64,000 nt of DNA from the NCBI GenBank assembly GCA_001897855.1, contig MKUO01000001.1:744001-808000 (forward strand), in the 5' to 3' direction. How positions within the stretch are numbered: position 1 is the stretch's first letter; every line of letters begins with the position of its first letter. This document shows, one piece after another, positions 9,801 through 18,954 of the stretch. The notes under the pieces are model-generated. The model made no database searches. It worked only from the letters and a program-made list of their open reading frames with translations, and was not told the DNA's origin. The position numbers were made by a program, and so were the translations under genes. Source of the stretch: Bacteroidetes bacterium 43-93 (lineage in GTDB: Bacteria > Bacteroidota > Bacteroidia > Chitinophagales > Chitinophagaceae).

Positions 9801-10157
9801 CACTACTACTTCAGACAGTTCCGTTCCGCCTGCTTTCATAGATGTTTTCAGGAAATAGGTTTCACCCAGGCGCACCAGGATGTCTTTTTCTATTTTAGTT
9901 TCAAAACCGATAAAGTGTATCTCTACACGGTATGGGCCGGTACGCAGGTTTTGCAGGTTGAAGCTGCCATCATCCTGGGTAGCAGTACCGTAAACGGTGC
10001 CTGATGGTTCGTGGATGGCTTTAACAATGGCGCCGGCAAGGCTCTTATTCTCATTGTCGAGCACAATGCCGGACATGGCACCCGATGTTACCTGTGCAAA
10101 TCCCAAATGGGTAGCAAGCAGCATCAGTACCAGCAGTAAGGTAGTTTTTACATTCAT
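6813..10157 (-). CDS. TonB-dependent receptor with N-terminal carboxypeptidase-regulatory-like domain (Oar-like)
   Basis: 1114 aa, signal peptide, GAIVKAIHEPSGTVYGTATQDDGSFNLQNLRTGPYRVEI, plug and barrel segments. Confidence 0.85.
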   Translation of the reverse strand: MNVKTTLLLVLMLLATHLGFAQVTSGAMSGIVLDNENKSLAGAIVKAIHEPSGTVYGTATQDDGSFNLQNLRTGPYRVEIHFIGFETKIEKDILVRLGETYFLKTSMKAGGTELSEVVVKTDNPLINSQRTGASTNIGTTEINTLPTVNRNISDFTRLTPQGGPSFATSMGSSSAQFNDNSFGGRDGRYNNIQINGANFNNSFGLNSNLLPGGNAQPISLDAIEEIQVGFAPYDVRQTGFTGANINAITRSGTNEIHGSAYYFFKNQSFTGMKVGDYSVPNLGSTTKNTYGIRLGGPIIKNKLFYFVNVEHEESKAPGVTYVANRGGAAGANVSSVPADSLDKLRSFLQSKYGYDPGAYENFANQAVNKNTKVLGRIDYNINDKNKLFVSYSYMKAQEPITQVNATSTGAGSRLTNNREGLTSMAYQNAFYGFDHKVWSVSGQLTSSITSRLSNDLFGTYSSVQDTRSTPGDKFPFVDIDLSSTSTMRFGTELFSYKNDLTNKNLNIIDNVTYNYKHHSFLAGAAYEYLSFGNSFLPSGTGYYHYKSLSDFMNGNGPIAFAYTYPFADQGGNTYVKANFGQASIYLQDKYNVTRDLTLTAGVRVEQPMYTYQLPDNKYIDTVKVFDKNGNLTTYQSDKWPKAKPVVSPRIGVNYDVLGNRSLVLRGGTGIFAGKVPFVWFTNQAGGTGTLINTKTFALTNKSKSDSAFLNNMQFSKDPSNVSESNGNLFPQKAGQTVPSSVAIVSPEFKMPRIWRTNIGVDAKLLYGFVGTAEFIYTKDLVNVYMRNAALPNAQTTLSNGADNRPYWTSTKQTGSPANSYYVLENSNMGESYNFSIGVARPARKGWYGSLYYTVSASQELSSNPGSQASSAWNSLANTSSPNEQVLSYSEYLTPHRIVASASYRIEYLKHLATTISLYYEGASLGRFNYTYASDINGDGVNADLLYIPNNASELKWADIKDASGKVVYTAQQQADAFNAYVDQDKYLSAHKGSYAKRYGAKYPFYNRFDLKFIQDIFNDFGKRRGSLQFTADIFNIGNLLNPSWGAQQRLAVGSGNTSSILKVATSGNATTQPTYQLATAVDNDGKTVLPTKTFYNYVGTLSTWSMQLGFRLTF

Positions 10158-10269
10158 AAATATTGGGTATTTGCAGGCAAAATTGATGCAGCACTGTTAA
10201 CTCCATGGTTAGATATTGTTACGTTTCAATTATCATAAGTTTAACAATTCCTCACCGCTCCCGTTGCTG

Positions 10270-10307
10270 CCAAAAAACAAAAAGGGCAGCCACGATAGGC
10301 TGCCCTT
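10270..10307 (-). terminator. Rho-independent terminator
   Basis: Minus strand agggcagcctatcgtggctgccctttttgttttttgg. Confidence 0.75.
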
Positions 10308-10326
10308 CACACTTTATATGATATTA

Positions 10327-11190
10327 CTACCTCAGGGTGATGGTCCTGGTTCTTCCGTTTACGGTAATAGTTGCCTGGTCATCGCAGGTACCGTTGCCAT
10401 AATCTAATATTCTTGGTGAAGATGCGCCATATGGTGTTATAGCTACCGTGCCTTTTTCTATCCAGTTACAATTGAGCGCTATATGCAGCGGGCTTGTAAT
10501 ATTAATGGTGTATGTTTTGCCTGATGCACGGGTAAGTGTTCCGCTGCCTGTCAGTTCATACTCATCATCGGCGAGGTTGGGGGTGCGTTCTCCTGCTACC
10601 CATGTGCGTACCCTTGCAGAAGAATGTTTAATGGTATCTCCGGTAGCATTCAGCACGATCATGCCATCTATATGTACATCGAAGTAAGTATGGCCGGCCG
10701 CATTGTGTCCCATATTTTTTACAGTACGTGTGCCTATTACATGGTTGTCATTTACATAGTAGTCATCAAAGCGTATGGTATGCTCATAACCGCTGTCCCT
10801 GTAGCGATGCTCAAATGTGATGATGATCTTACCACGGCGGTAACGGCCATCCCTGCAAAGACAATTACTGCTGCCAAAGTCTATCGTGATCTTATGCGGT
10901 GAACTGCCGGTATCAATTATGACCCTTGCGCAATTGCTCAATAATGCAGGACCTCCTTTCATTTCTACGCTGCCATTATCAGCTGCCTGGTCTGCAAAGT
11001 TCTGTGCCTCGTCAAATGTTTGCTCTGTGCGTGCCAGGTCATCAGCGTACTGTGTATCCTCATTAACGGAGGTATCAGTAGTTGTAGTAGTGGTTGTTGC
11101 CGTTGTTTTATCTTTTTTACAGGCTGTAAACATCAGTACAGTCCCAAACACTGCAATGGTGCATAATGCTGTGATTTTCATTATTTTCAT
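10327..11190 (-). CDS. Hypothetical lipoprotein
   Basis: MKIMKITALCTIAVFGTVLMFTACKKDKTT lipobox; T-rich linker. Confidence 0.65.
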   Translation of the reverse strand: MKIMKITALCTIAVFGTVLMFTACKKDKTTATTTTTTTDTSVNEDTQYADDLARTEQTFDEAQNFADQAADNGSVEMKGGPALLSNCARVIIDTGSSPHKITIDFGSSNCLCRDGRYRRGKIIITFEHRYRDSGYEHTIRFDDYYVNDNHVIGTRTVKNMGHNAAGHTYFDVHIDGMIVLNATGDTIKHSSARVRTWVAGERTPNLADDEYELTGSGTLTRASGKTYTINITSPLHIALNCNWIEKGTVAITPYGASSPRILDYGNGTCDDQATITVNGRTRTITLR

Positions 11191-11275
11191 AAATAGCAGA
11201 TTTTATACTAAGACGGGGATATGGAATTTTGGTTTAATGAGAGGTTAAAATTTTTTCATAGTTCTGTTTAAATAA

Positions 11276-11283
11276 TAGATTTG
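11276..11283 (+). promoter_or_regulatory. Bacteroidota-type -7 element TAGATTTG
   Basis: Ends 4 nt before the rdgB ATG at 11288, implying a leaderless transcript. Confidence 0.45.
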
Positions 11284-11287
11284 CCGG

Positions 11288-11878
11288 ATGGCAGAATTGG
11301 TTATAGCATCCAACAACCGGGGAAAGATCAGGGAGATCAGGCAAATGATAGAAGGTATTGATCTGCTATCACTTAACGATATAGATTTTACTGCGGAAAT
11401 AGCGGAACCATTTCACACGTTCGAGGAAAACGCTTTAGCTAAGGCTGGTGCAATTCATCAATTCTGTGGTAAAAATGTCTTTGCTGATGATAGTGGTATT
11501 TGTGCCAATGCCCTTAACGGGCAACCTGGTGTGGACAGTGCGCATTATTCCGGAAAGCGGGACGATGAGGGTAACCTGCAAAAGCTGCTTGCAGAACTTG
11601 CGGATAAAGATGATCGATCTGCTTTTTATAAAGCGGTCATCTGCCTTATATGGAATGATCAGACTTATTTCTTTGAGGGTATTTGTAATGGAACAATCAT
11701 TAAAGAAAAGAGAGGGGAGGGCGGCTTTGGATATGATCCCATATTTGTACCCGATGGTTATGAACAAACGTTTGCAGAGCTTTCGCCTGAAATAAAAAAT
11801 AACATCAGTCATCGGGGTATAGCCGTGAGGAAGATGGTGGCTTTCCTGCAGGAACAATTAAACCAGGCATCATCATGA
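11288..11878 (+). CDS. rdgB: Non-canonical purine NTP pyrophosphatase (RdgB/HAM1)
   Basis: MAELVIASNNRGKIREI, FADDSGICANALNGQPGVDSAHYSG, GEGGFGYDPIFVPDGYEQTFAEL. Confidence 0.93.
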   Translation: MAELVIASNNRGKIREIRQMIEGIDLLSLNDIDFTAEIAEPFHTFEENALAKAGAIHQFCGKNVFADDSGICANALNGQPGVDSAHYSGKRDDEGNLQKLLAELADKDDRSAFYKAVICLIWNDQTYFFEGICNGTIIKEKRGEGGFGYDPIFVPDGYEQTFAELSPEIKNNISHRGIAVRKMVAFLQEQLNQASS

Positions 11879-12885
11879 AATTCTCGATAGGAGACAGGAT
11901 CATATTAAGGGAGTCGGGCGAAGAAGGCGTAGTGATCGCTTATATCAACGACCAGATGGTAGAGGTGGAAGTGAGCGGCCTTAGCTTCCCTGTGTACATG
12001 CAGGATATAGACCACCCCTATCTGAAATGGTTCACCGAAAAAACAAAAGCAAAACGAAAGGGCACCCCTCCGGAGCAACTGCCGGTAGAAAAGACGAAGG
12101 ACAAAATGCCCAAACTGGCAAAGGGGATTTATCTATCTTTTCTGCCCGTATTTAAGCCGGATGTGTTTGAAGATATTGTGGACCACATTAAGATATACCT
12201 GCAAAATGAACTGCCGCAAAGCATTTATTATAAGTATGAGGTTACGAATAAGCACAAGGAATCTCTCTTTAAGCTAGAAGGCAAGTTGCATGGATTTGGC
12301 CATATTTATCTGCATACCCTGGCATTTGACGTAATGAATGAGCAGCCGCGCTTCGCATACGAGCTAACTGATGCCGATAGCCCCAAACACAATATTGTTT
12401 CAGATACTTTGCGCATGAAGCCTCAGAAATTATTTGAGCATATAAGTGAGGTGCTCAAAAACAATCAGCCTGTATTTAGCTATCTCTGTACAGAAGGTTT
12501 TGCTGCCCAACCTGATAAAAAGGCTGAAGATAGTTTTTGGGAGGTGTCGCGTAAGCCTGTTTCTCAATCAAAGCCTGCAAAAGACTGGCGGGCATCGCTT
12601 CCACGTTTTGAATTAGACCTGCACATAGAAAACCTTATCAGCAATACCAACGGGATGAGTAATGGTGAGATACTGCATATTCAACTCGAAGCATTGCAGG
12701 CGCATTTGAATGCTGTCATAGCAAATAAGCAGGTACACACCATTATCATACACGGCCTGGGTAAAGGTGTGCTTAAAGACGAGGTGCACAAAATATTAAA
12801 GCAGATTCCTGAAGTAGCCAGGTTCAGCAACGATTGGAAGGCCCGGTATGGCTTTGGCGCCACCGAGGTTTGGTTTCAATATTAA
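11875..12885 (+). CDS. DUF2027/Smr domain protein
   Basis: C-terminal FELDLHIENL...IHGLGKGVLKDEVHKIL Smr motif; overlaps rdgB stop by 4 bp. Confidence 0.8.
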   Translation: MKFSIGDRIILRESGEEGVVIAYINDQMVEVEVSGLSFPVYMQDIDHPYLKWFTEKTKAKRKGTPPEQLPVEKTKDKMPKLAKGIYLSFLPVFKPDVFEDIVDHIKIYLQNELPQSIYYKYEVTNKHKESLFKLEGKLHGFGHIYLHTLAFDVMNEQPRFAYELTDADSPKHNIVSDTLRMKPQKLFEHISEVLKNNQPVFSYLCTEGFAAQPDKKAEDSFWEVSRKPVSQSKPAKDWRASLPRFELDLHIENLISNTNGMSNGEILHIQLEALQAHLNAVIANKQVHTIIIHGLGKGVLKDEVHKILKQIPEVARFSNDWKARYGFGATEVWFQY

Positions 12886-12887
12886 TA

Positions 12888-13199
12888 TTATTTCTTCCTT
12901 TTTATCTGCAGGGATTCCAGCATTTCATCCGTAAGATCATCTGTATAGATGCCGGCGCCATTTACCAATATACCCTTTATTTGGTGTTTGGGTGATGATA
13001 TGGCATATACAGTTGCTTCATCGCCCGGGTCACTTTCTCCTTCAAAACGATAAACTTTGTCTATTACAAATTCATCATGAAATATCTGGAAGGCGCCATT
13101 TTTGCATTCCAGCCTGTTCTGCTGCACATTCAGATCATCTGTATATCCTTCTTTACGCAGTTTTTCAATTATTTCAGATAGCGTGTCCATTGTATCCAT
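12888..13199 (-). CDS. Hypothetical protein
   Basis: 103 aa intact ORF, convergent with the Smr gene. Confidence 0.55.
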   Translation of the reverse strand: MDTMDTLSEIIEKLRKEGYTDDLNVQQNRLECKNGAFQIFHDEFVIDKVYRFEGESDPGDEATVYAISSPKHQIKGILVNGAGIYTDDLTDEMLESLQIKRKK

Positions 13200-13335
13200 T
13201 GCAGTGTGTATTTGATATTATAAAGGTAATAATAGCGGGCGTTATTACGCATCGGTAAACCCGATAGTACTATCATATTTTATTTGTTATTGGCATGGTG
13301 TTTATTTAGTGTGCAATGAACCAAATCGTAGCGAA

Positions 13336-14013
13336 ATGAAAAAGTATTTGATTTTAATGGCCGGCGTAATAATGAGTTCATTCGCGGCTAATGCACAAAC
13401 TGCAAACACCGTAGCCAGCGGCAATGTATTAAGTAAAACAAGAGGCGCGCAATATTTCTCTTTGGGCCCCGTTGCTGGCTTTGGCCATAGCTGGCTCAGC
13501 AATATGGATGGCCAGAAGTTCAAACCATCCGGTTATCTCGGTATCAGCCTGATGTATTCACGCATGGAGCATTGGGGCTTCAGTGACGAATTAGTAGTAT
13601 CTCACGAAGGTTATAGCCTCGATTATACCAGGGCAGGCCATTGGTACAATACAAAAGTAGATCCTGTGTATCTGCGCATGACGCCTAAAGCATATTATTT
13701 CTTTGGCAGATATGGCAATACAGTGCGTCCTAAAATATTCTTAGGCCCGTCTATAGCTGTTAAGATTGCGGAAGATCAGTACACAGATGATAATACTATG
13801 CATTATGATGGCACAACTGTTATGACCAACAGCGACCTTTTCCACACTGTAGATCTTGGATTAGAAGGTGGCGCTGGTGTTAATATCAAAATGGCGCGCC
13901 ATATATGGTTTAATGTAGATGCCAGCTATTACCAGGGTGTGCTCTATGTTACCGATATGGATAACATGAACCAGAATGTAAAATTGAACCTTGGATTAAT
14001 GTTTGGTTTATAG
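13336..14013 (+). CDS. Outer-membrane beta-barrel protein
   Basis: MKKYLILMAGVIMSSFAANAQ signal peptide; alternating aromatic strands. Confidence 0.6.
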   Translation: MKKYLILMAGVIMSSFAANAQTANTVASGNVLSKTRGAQYFSLGPVAGFGHSWLSNMDGQKFKPSGYLGISLMYSRMEHWGFSDELVVSHEGYSLDYTRAGHWYNTKVDPVYLRMTPKAYYFFGRYGNTVRPKIFLGPSIAVKIAEDQYTDDNTMHYDGTTVMTNSDLFHTVDLGLEGGAGVNIKMARHIWFNVDASYYQGVLYVTDMDNMNQNVKLNLGLMFGL

Positions 14014-14030
14014 AATAAAGATTGAGTAAA

Positions 14031-14059
14031 AAATCGCCCTCCACTCAGGAGGGCGATTT
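14031..14059. terminator. Bidirectional terminator
   Basis: aaatcgccctccactcaggagggcgattt between convergent genes. Confidence 0.8.
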
Positions 14060-14061
14060 TT

Positions 14062-14934
14062 CTATTTTTCAATCACGCGTATCTCCACGCGCCTGTTCAT
14101 ATCTTCATCCGCAGGCGTTTTCTCAGGGCTCACCAGGGGCCTTGTCCTGCCAAAACCTACATAGCGCAGGCGTCGTTCATCTATGCCTTTTTTTATCAGG
14201 TATTCATAAATGTATCGCGCCCGGTTTATAGATAGCCTCGCTTCGTGCGTATCATCATCTTCGGCATCAAATCCATGTTGCAGGCAGCATATATGTCCTT
14301 CTATCTGTACTTTCAGGTTTGGGTTTTCTAATAGCACTTCATACAGTTTGTCCAGCTGTGGTAACGATTGATCTGTTACTATATGCCGGCCCATTAGAAA
14401 GTATATATTTTCCAGTTTTAGCGACTGGCCCACTTTCAGCTTGCTGATTATTTGCAGGTTTTTATTTGTTTCATTTTGCGGTTTACGTATTATAGCTTGC
14501 CTGGTAATTGGTACTGCACGTCTATTAGCGGGTTGAAGGTTCGACAAAACTATATCTACACGCCTGTCAGGGGCGTAGCCTTCCCTGCTTTCCATTCTTC
14601 GGTTTACCTCGCCTTTGCCTATGCATAGTTTTATATTTTTCCGTGGTATCGACATCGCGCCCAGGTAGCTTTCTATAGATTTAGATCTGCGCTGAGATAA
14701 CCCCAGATTATGTTCTTCACTGCCTAAAAAATCTGCATAGCCTATTATTAATATGCCGGTTTGCGTATTGATGATGTCGTTATACAAAAGTGAGTCGAGT
14801 ACCTGCCTTGCTTTAATGTCGGGTTTATATTCATTTAGTTTGAAGTACACACTTACCGTATCAGCAGTATTTGCAAATAAGCTATACGGCATTATTATAA
14901 GTGCCATCCTAAAGACTAGTGAAAATCTTGTCAT
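14062..14934 (-). CDS. OmpA-family protein
   Basis: IEGHICCLQHGFDAEDDDTHEARLSINRARYIYEYLIKKGIDERRLRYVGFGRTRPLVSPEKT...NRRVEIRV; a second OmpA-like repeat at the N-terminus (IGYADFLGSEEHNLGLSQRRSKSIESYL). Confidence 0.8.
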   Translation of the reverse strand: MTRFSLVFRMALIIMPYSLFANTADTVSVYFKLNEYKPDIKARQVLDSLLYNDIINTQTGILIIGYADFLGSEEHNLGLSQRRSKSIESYLGAMSIPRKNIKLCIGKGEVNRRMESREGYAPDRRVDIVLSNLQPANRRAVPITRQAIIRKPQNETNKNLQIISKLKVGQSLKLENIYFLMGRHIVTDQSLPQLDKLYEVLLENPNLKVQIEGHICCLQHGFDAEDDDTHEARLSINRARYIYEYLIKKGIDERRLRYVGFGRTRPLVSPEKTPADEDMNRRVEIRVIEK

Positions 14935-15085
14935 GAAATCTGCGAACCCGCCTGGCGAGAATTTACTGCAAGTTAAATATGTAGCTAAACTACGAGTTAT
15001 TCACTTATGTTATCCACAAATGTTGAATATGTTTTTTGTTTGATGGCATAGTGTTTAATATTTTCATACAAAACCCAATAATCAT

Positions 15086-15229
15086 ATGCAATCATCAAAC
15101 CTACTGGAAACCGCACTTTGGTGTATCGCCGCCTTGTTAGCAGGAGGCATGGTAGTTGTTATTACGCTGGGCCTTTTTAAAGGTGTTTTTTGGGAGCAGC
15201 AATTAAAAACACGTAAGAGGAATTTATAA
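15086..15229 (+). CDS. Small single-pass membrane protein, 47 aa
   Basis: MQSSNLLETALWCIAALLAGGMVVVITLGLFKGVFWEQQLKTRKRNL*; below the ORF-track cutoff; followed by a terminator hairpin. Confidence 0.5.
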   Translation: MQSSNLLETALWCIAALLAGGMVVVITLGLFKGVFWEQQLKTRKRNL

Positions 15230-15258
15230 GAGCATTGTTTATAGGTCGTAGTATAGTA

Positions 15259-15282
15259 GGGGAGTATGTACTCCCTTTTTTT
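15259..15282 (+). terminator. Rho-independent terminator
   Basis: ggggagtatgtactcccttttttttat. Confidence 0.65.
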
Positions 15283-15965
15283 TATCTGATCAGTTCTGCT
15301 ACATCAGGATCACCGTCCAGGTTGTTCATCTGGGCTACTATCTGCGGGTAGCGCCAGCTTACCCGCCTGCTCATAGGTACTACGGTAAACTTTTTAGGAT
15401 TAGGAAGGCATGCAATGATCATGGCCGCTTCTGCGCGTGAAAGATTCCTGGCAGATTTATGGAAATAACGTTCTGCAGCTGCTTCAATACCAAAGATGCC
15501 GGGTCCCATTTCTATTACGTTCAGGTACACTTCCATAATGCGTTTCTTGCCCCATATCAGTTCTATGCCTTCTGTATATATTACCTCGGGTATCTTGCGT
15601 ACATAGCGCATTACACCGCTTCCCTGCCATAGGAATACATTTTTCGCTGTCTGCTGGCTTATGGTGCTTGCCCCCGCTCCCTTAGGCCGCTTTTTACGCG
15701 GCTTGTCCTTCATGCTTTTTTCAATAGCCTTCCAGTCAAATCCTTCATGATCCGGAAACAACTGGTCTTCACTGGCTATGGCAGCGAGCTTTACATTAGG
15801 AGATATCTCACTCCAGCTCACATAATCCCGTTTCAGTCCGTACGCGCCGGCTAATGCGCCTACCTGGGTTATGGTTATTGGTGGCATTACCCATTTGCAT
15901 AATACCAGGTACACTACCGATGCAGCAAATAAGTAAAGTATAAAACGGAGTATCTTCTTCAGCAT
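15282..15965 (-). CDS. mtgA: Monofunctional biosynthetic peptidoglycan transglycosylase (GT51)
   Basis: ASEDQLFPDHEGFDWKAIEKS...GASTISQQTAKNVFLWQGSG...EVYLNVIEMGPGIFGIEAAAERYF. Confidence 0.92.
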   Translation of the reverse strand: MLKKILRFILYLFAASVVYLVLCKWVMPPITITQVGALAGAYGLKRDYVSWSEISPNVKLAAIASEDQLFPDHEGFDWKAIEKSMKDKPRKKRPKGAGASTISQQTAKNVFLWQGSGVMRYVRKIPEVIYTEGIELIWGKKRIMEVYLNVIEMGPGIFGIEAAAERYFHKSARNLSRAEAAMIIACLPNPKKFTVVPMSRRVSWRYPQIVAQMNNLDGDPDVAELIR

Positions 15966-16044
15966 AAATCTATTCTGCAGCTAATGCTCCCGAAAGATAC
16001 AAACTGTTTTTAAAGCATTGTAAAATTGTGGATTATGTTACAGA

Positions 16045-16374
16045 CTAAGCCTTATCGCCAAAGTAAAAACGGTTCTTATAAAGGGTAGAAACATGCTCAT
16101 AAAGCTTATCCATGGTATCTATACCGGTAATATCATCATGGCGGTATTGCTGACCCCGTACTACCAGTACGGCAGACGAGTTGGATGCTTCCGGTATCAT
16201 TATTTTATTTCCCTGCGGCTGATAGCTTTCTACAAATATTTTGATCTTATCTCCTTTGGATACCTTGCCGTTTATGGTAATGAAATCATTGAAAAATACA
16301 AACCTGCCTTCTTCTTTGATAGGTGAAAGTTTCAGCTCACCAACAGAACTTTTGATCATATAGAGATATAGCAC
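16045..16374 (-). CDS. Hypothetical protein
   Basis: 109 aa ORF. Confidence 0.4.
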   Translation of the reverse strand: MLYLYMIKSSVGELKLSPIKEEGRFVFFNDFITINGKVSKGDKIKIFVESYQPQGNKIMIPEASNSSAVLVVRGQQYRHDDITGIDTMDKLYEHVSTLYKNRFYFGDKA

Positions 16375-16462
16375 TAGTACAATGCAATGTATGTAAAAAA
16401 AGTAATCTGTAAACTGCTATTTCATTGATCCAGATTTATTTTTACGTCAAATAAATTGAACT

Positions 16463-16777
16463 GTGACAGATACTGAAAAATTATACAACGAAATAGCCGA
16501 TTCATTAGATGGCTGTACCAAAGGCAAAATGTTTGGCGCTTTGTGTATCAAAGCTGCCAACGGTAAAGCAGGGGTAATGTATTATAAAGGTGATATGGTT
16601 TTTAAACTCGATGATGACGCACAAGCAAAGACTTTGGAATTACCGGGTACCCATGTATTTGAACCCATGGCCGGCAGGAAGATGAATGGCTGGATAATGG
16701 TTCCGGCACAGCATCATAAAAAATGGAAGGAACTTGCCAGGCAATCTATGGAGCTGGTTGGCCAACTAAAGAAATAG
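16463..16777 (+). CDS. TfoX N-terminal-domain-like protein
   Basis: 104 aa, GTG start; KGKMFGALCIKAANGKAGVMYYKGDMVFKL. Confidence 0.6.
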   Translation: MTDTEKLYNEIADSLDGCTKGKMFGALCIKAANGKAGVMYYKGDMVFKLDDDAQAKTLELPGTHVFEPMAGRKMNGWIMVPAQHHKKWKELARQSMELVGQLKK

Positions 16778-16784
16778 GTATTAG

Positions 16785-17369
16785 CTATGACCTTGGCATA
16801 GAAACCACCGCGGCACTTTTCAGATACATGATATTCTCGCGTTCTACCGGGCTAAGTTTTTTGTCCACGTTTTTATAGCGCCCTTTATACCACCTTACTT
16901 TTTTAAAGTAGGCCGCCACCGCGGGTTCATGGAAAATTAAACCATGCCTTGCGTATATCTCATTTAGCATTACCGTGTAGCCCCATTTCGATAGATGAAC
17001 CACATCCCATTCCGTTAGTTTTCTTTCTGATCCTTCCGGGAAGTTGCCGCGGGTTAGTACAATTCGCTTGCCGGACTTGGTGCGTTTCCTGGCTGCCGCA
17101 TGTTTTTGCTGCTCTGCTGTTGATGTGTACAGGGATGGCTCATTCGCAGCAGTATTAATACGCTCCCCTGCAGAAGCAATGTTTACAGGAAGCGCTGCTA
17201 CCATATTCTGAGATGGCTTCGAGATAGTCTTTTCTTCCCTGGTATCATTTGTTTTCATTACAGCGGTAGTCCTGCTGCCACCACTTGTTTTTCCGGCCGA
17301 GGCATTTTTACACTGGCTGAATATCATTAATGCAGGTATTGCAAATACCCAATAGTAGTTTTTTGCCAT
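16785..17369 (-). CDS. YARHG domain lipoprotein-like
   Basis: LTEWDVVHLSKWGYTVMLNEIYARHGLIFHEPAVAAYFKKVRWYKG; lipobox-like IFSQCK. Confidence 0.8.
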   Translation of the reverse strand: MAKNYYWVFAIPALMIFSQCKNASAGKTSGGSRTTAVMKTNDTREEKTISKPSQNMVAALPVNIASAGERINTAANEPSLYTSTAEQQKHAAARKRTKSGKRIVLTRGNFPEGSERKLTEWDVVHLSKWGYTVMLNEIYARHGLIFHEPAVAAYFKKVRWYKGRYKNVDKKLSPVERENIMYLKSAAVVSMPRS

Positions 17370-17380
17370 GTTATATTGAT

Positions 17381-17944
17381 TTATTGATTGGAAGCCACAT
17401 TTGATTCCTGCTGCACATCTTTCGAAGTGTTGATGAGAAATGCTATGTTTTGTTTTTCTATGCCGGATAGTTTTTGATACACATTAGCACTTTCAGGATG
17501 ATACCAGTCCTGCGAAGCAAAATGCCTTTTCAACTGCTCATCTTTAAATATCATCCCATGACGTGCATAGATCTCATTCAGCATTACTTCATGTCCCCAT
17601 GGCGAAAGAAATTTGATGTCATCTTGTGTAAGCCTTCTTTGAGATCCTTCCGGGTAGTATCCAGCCGTTAATTTCCCCGATTTTCTTAATGCATTTCGTT
17701 TGCTCATCGCTTCACTGGCGGCGGTGCTGGTGCCATACATCCTGTTCATCGCTTCTTCGCCGGGCTCATCCGGGCTTTTATTTACAGCCTGGCTGTTCGC
17801 CTCCTCGCTCATTGCTTTTATGTTTTGAGAACCTGTATTATTATTGGCGGTAGCAGTATTGCTGTCATTAACCTGCTTATCATTGCATTTACAGGATGCA
17901 AATGTCCAGGTGAGGAATATGAATATTAAAAAATACTTGGTCAT
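17381..17944 (-). CDS. YARHG domain lipoprotein
   Basis: LTQDDIKFLSPWGHEVMLNEIYARHGMIFKDEQLKRHFASQDWYHP; FASCKC lipobox. Confidence 0.8.
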   Translation of the reverse strand: MTKYFLIFIFLTWTFASCKCNDKQVNDSNTATANNNTGSQNIKAMSEEANSQAVNKSPDEPGEEAMNRMYGTSTAASEAMSKRNALRKSGKLTAGYYPEGSQRRLTQDDIKFLSPWGHEVMLNEIYARHGMIFKDEQLKRHFASQDWYHPESANVYQKLSGIEKQNIAFLINTSKDVQQESNVASNQ

Positions 17945-17992
17945 AGCGGGTTGATTTTTAGCAGAAAAACGAAAAAATCATGCCCGCAACGC

Positions 17993-18409
17993 CTATGCTG
18001 TCTTTCTTTTACGAACGCGTGTTACCGTTTTCACCTTATTATCATCAACAGACCAGTATCCCCATACCTTAGTATTAGAGTTGCGCCATAGATCTACGCC
18101 TGCTTTTTCTGCAAGGAACCAGCAAAGATGGTAGCCAAAATCTTTATTCTCGGTATTTACCGGGGCTTGCATGATCTTATCCATGTGCGTGACGATGATC
18201 TCCTTCAGGCTGGATTTGACCGGGCGGGTTGTGCTCTCTATCTCTATTGCCAGATGCTTACAACATTCGTCGAGTATATTGCTGATAACGTCTTGCTGGT
18301 CGTCGGGGCTGTGTATGATCCCTGTTTGTGCTTTACCAAACGTGGCATATTTATCCATTCCCCTGAAAGCATACAGCTTCTCAAGTGTTTGTTTTTTATT
18401 GATGCCCAT
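17993..18409 (-). CDS. Hypothetical protein (DUF4844-like)
   Basis: 138 aa; YHLCWFLAEKAGVDLWRNSNTKVWGYW. Confidence 0.4.
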   Translation of the reverse strand: MGINKKQTLEKLYAFRGMDKYATFGKAQTGIIHSPDDQQDVISNILDECCKHLAIEIESTTRPVKSSLKEIIVTHMDKIMQAPVNTENKDFGYHLCWFLAEKAGVDLWRNSNTKVWGYWSVDDNKVKTVTRVRKRKTA

Positions 18410-18657
18410 TTTTATCCTATTATCATCCAGGTGTACGGTAATGCAAATATATTACAGTATATATAACTATACTGAGGAACTGCGAATATTGCATTTTTGT
18501 TTATCTCATGTGGATATTTTACCACAAAAGTGCATGTCGATCAAAAAAAAATCTGGGATAGAATAGCCTATAAATCATAGTTTTGCATTGCTGGTATTAA
18601 ATTTGATATGCAACCTATAAGCATAATGCCAGTGTTATACCTTACTTTTTAAACCGA

Positions 18658-18942
18658 ATGATTCGAACATATATCTTAGAATACGCTCCTGTCGCGTTCG
18701 TAATCCTTTTCATAGTTTATGCATTAATCAAGGTCAGGATCATCAGGCGTAAAAAGCTTGATAGGGGATACTGGGATTTGTTTATTAATACCATTGTTCC
18801 GGTAAACAAGCAAACGATCAAAAATACCTTCCAGGAAAAGCTAAAACAGTACTACAAGCAGAGTAATAAAGTCAATTATGTTTTCTACGTCCTGTTTTTT
18901 GTAGTTGGGTTGCTCTATTTCATGATGTGGTCTATTGTTTAA
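18658..18942 (+). CDS. Small membrane protein
   Basis: 94 aa with N- and C-terminal hydrophobic helices. Confidence 0.5.
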   Translation: MIRTYILEYAPVAFVILFIVYALIKVRIIRRKKLDRGYWDLFINTIVPVNKQTIKNTFQEKLKQYYKQSNKVNYVFYVLFFVVGLLYFMMWSIV

Positions 18943-18954
18943 AGATCACACGTA

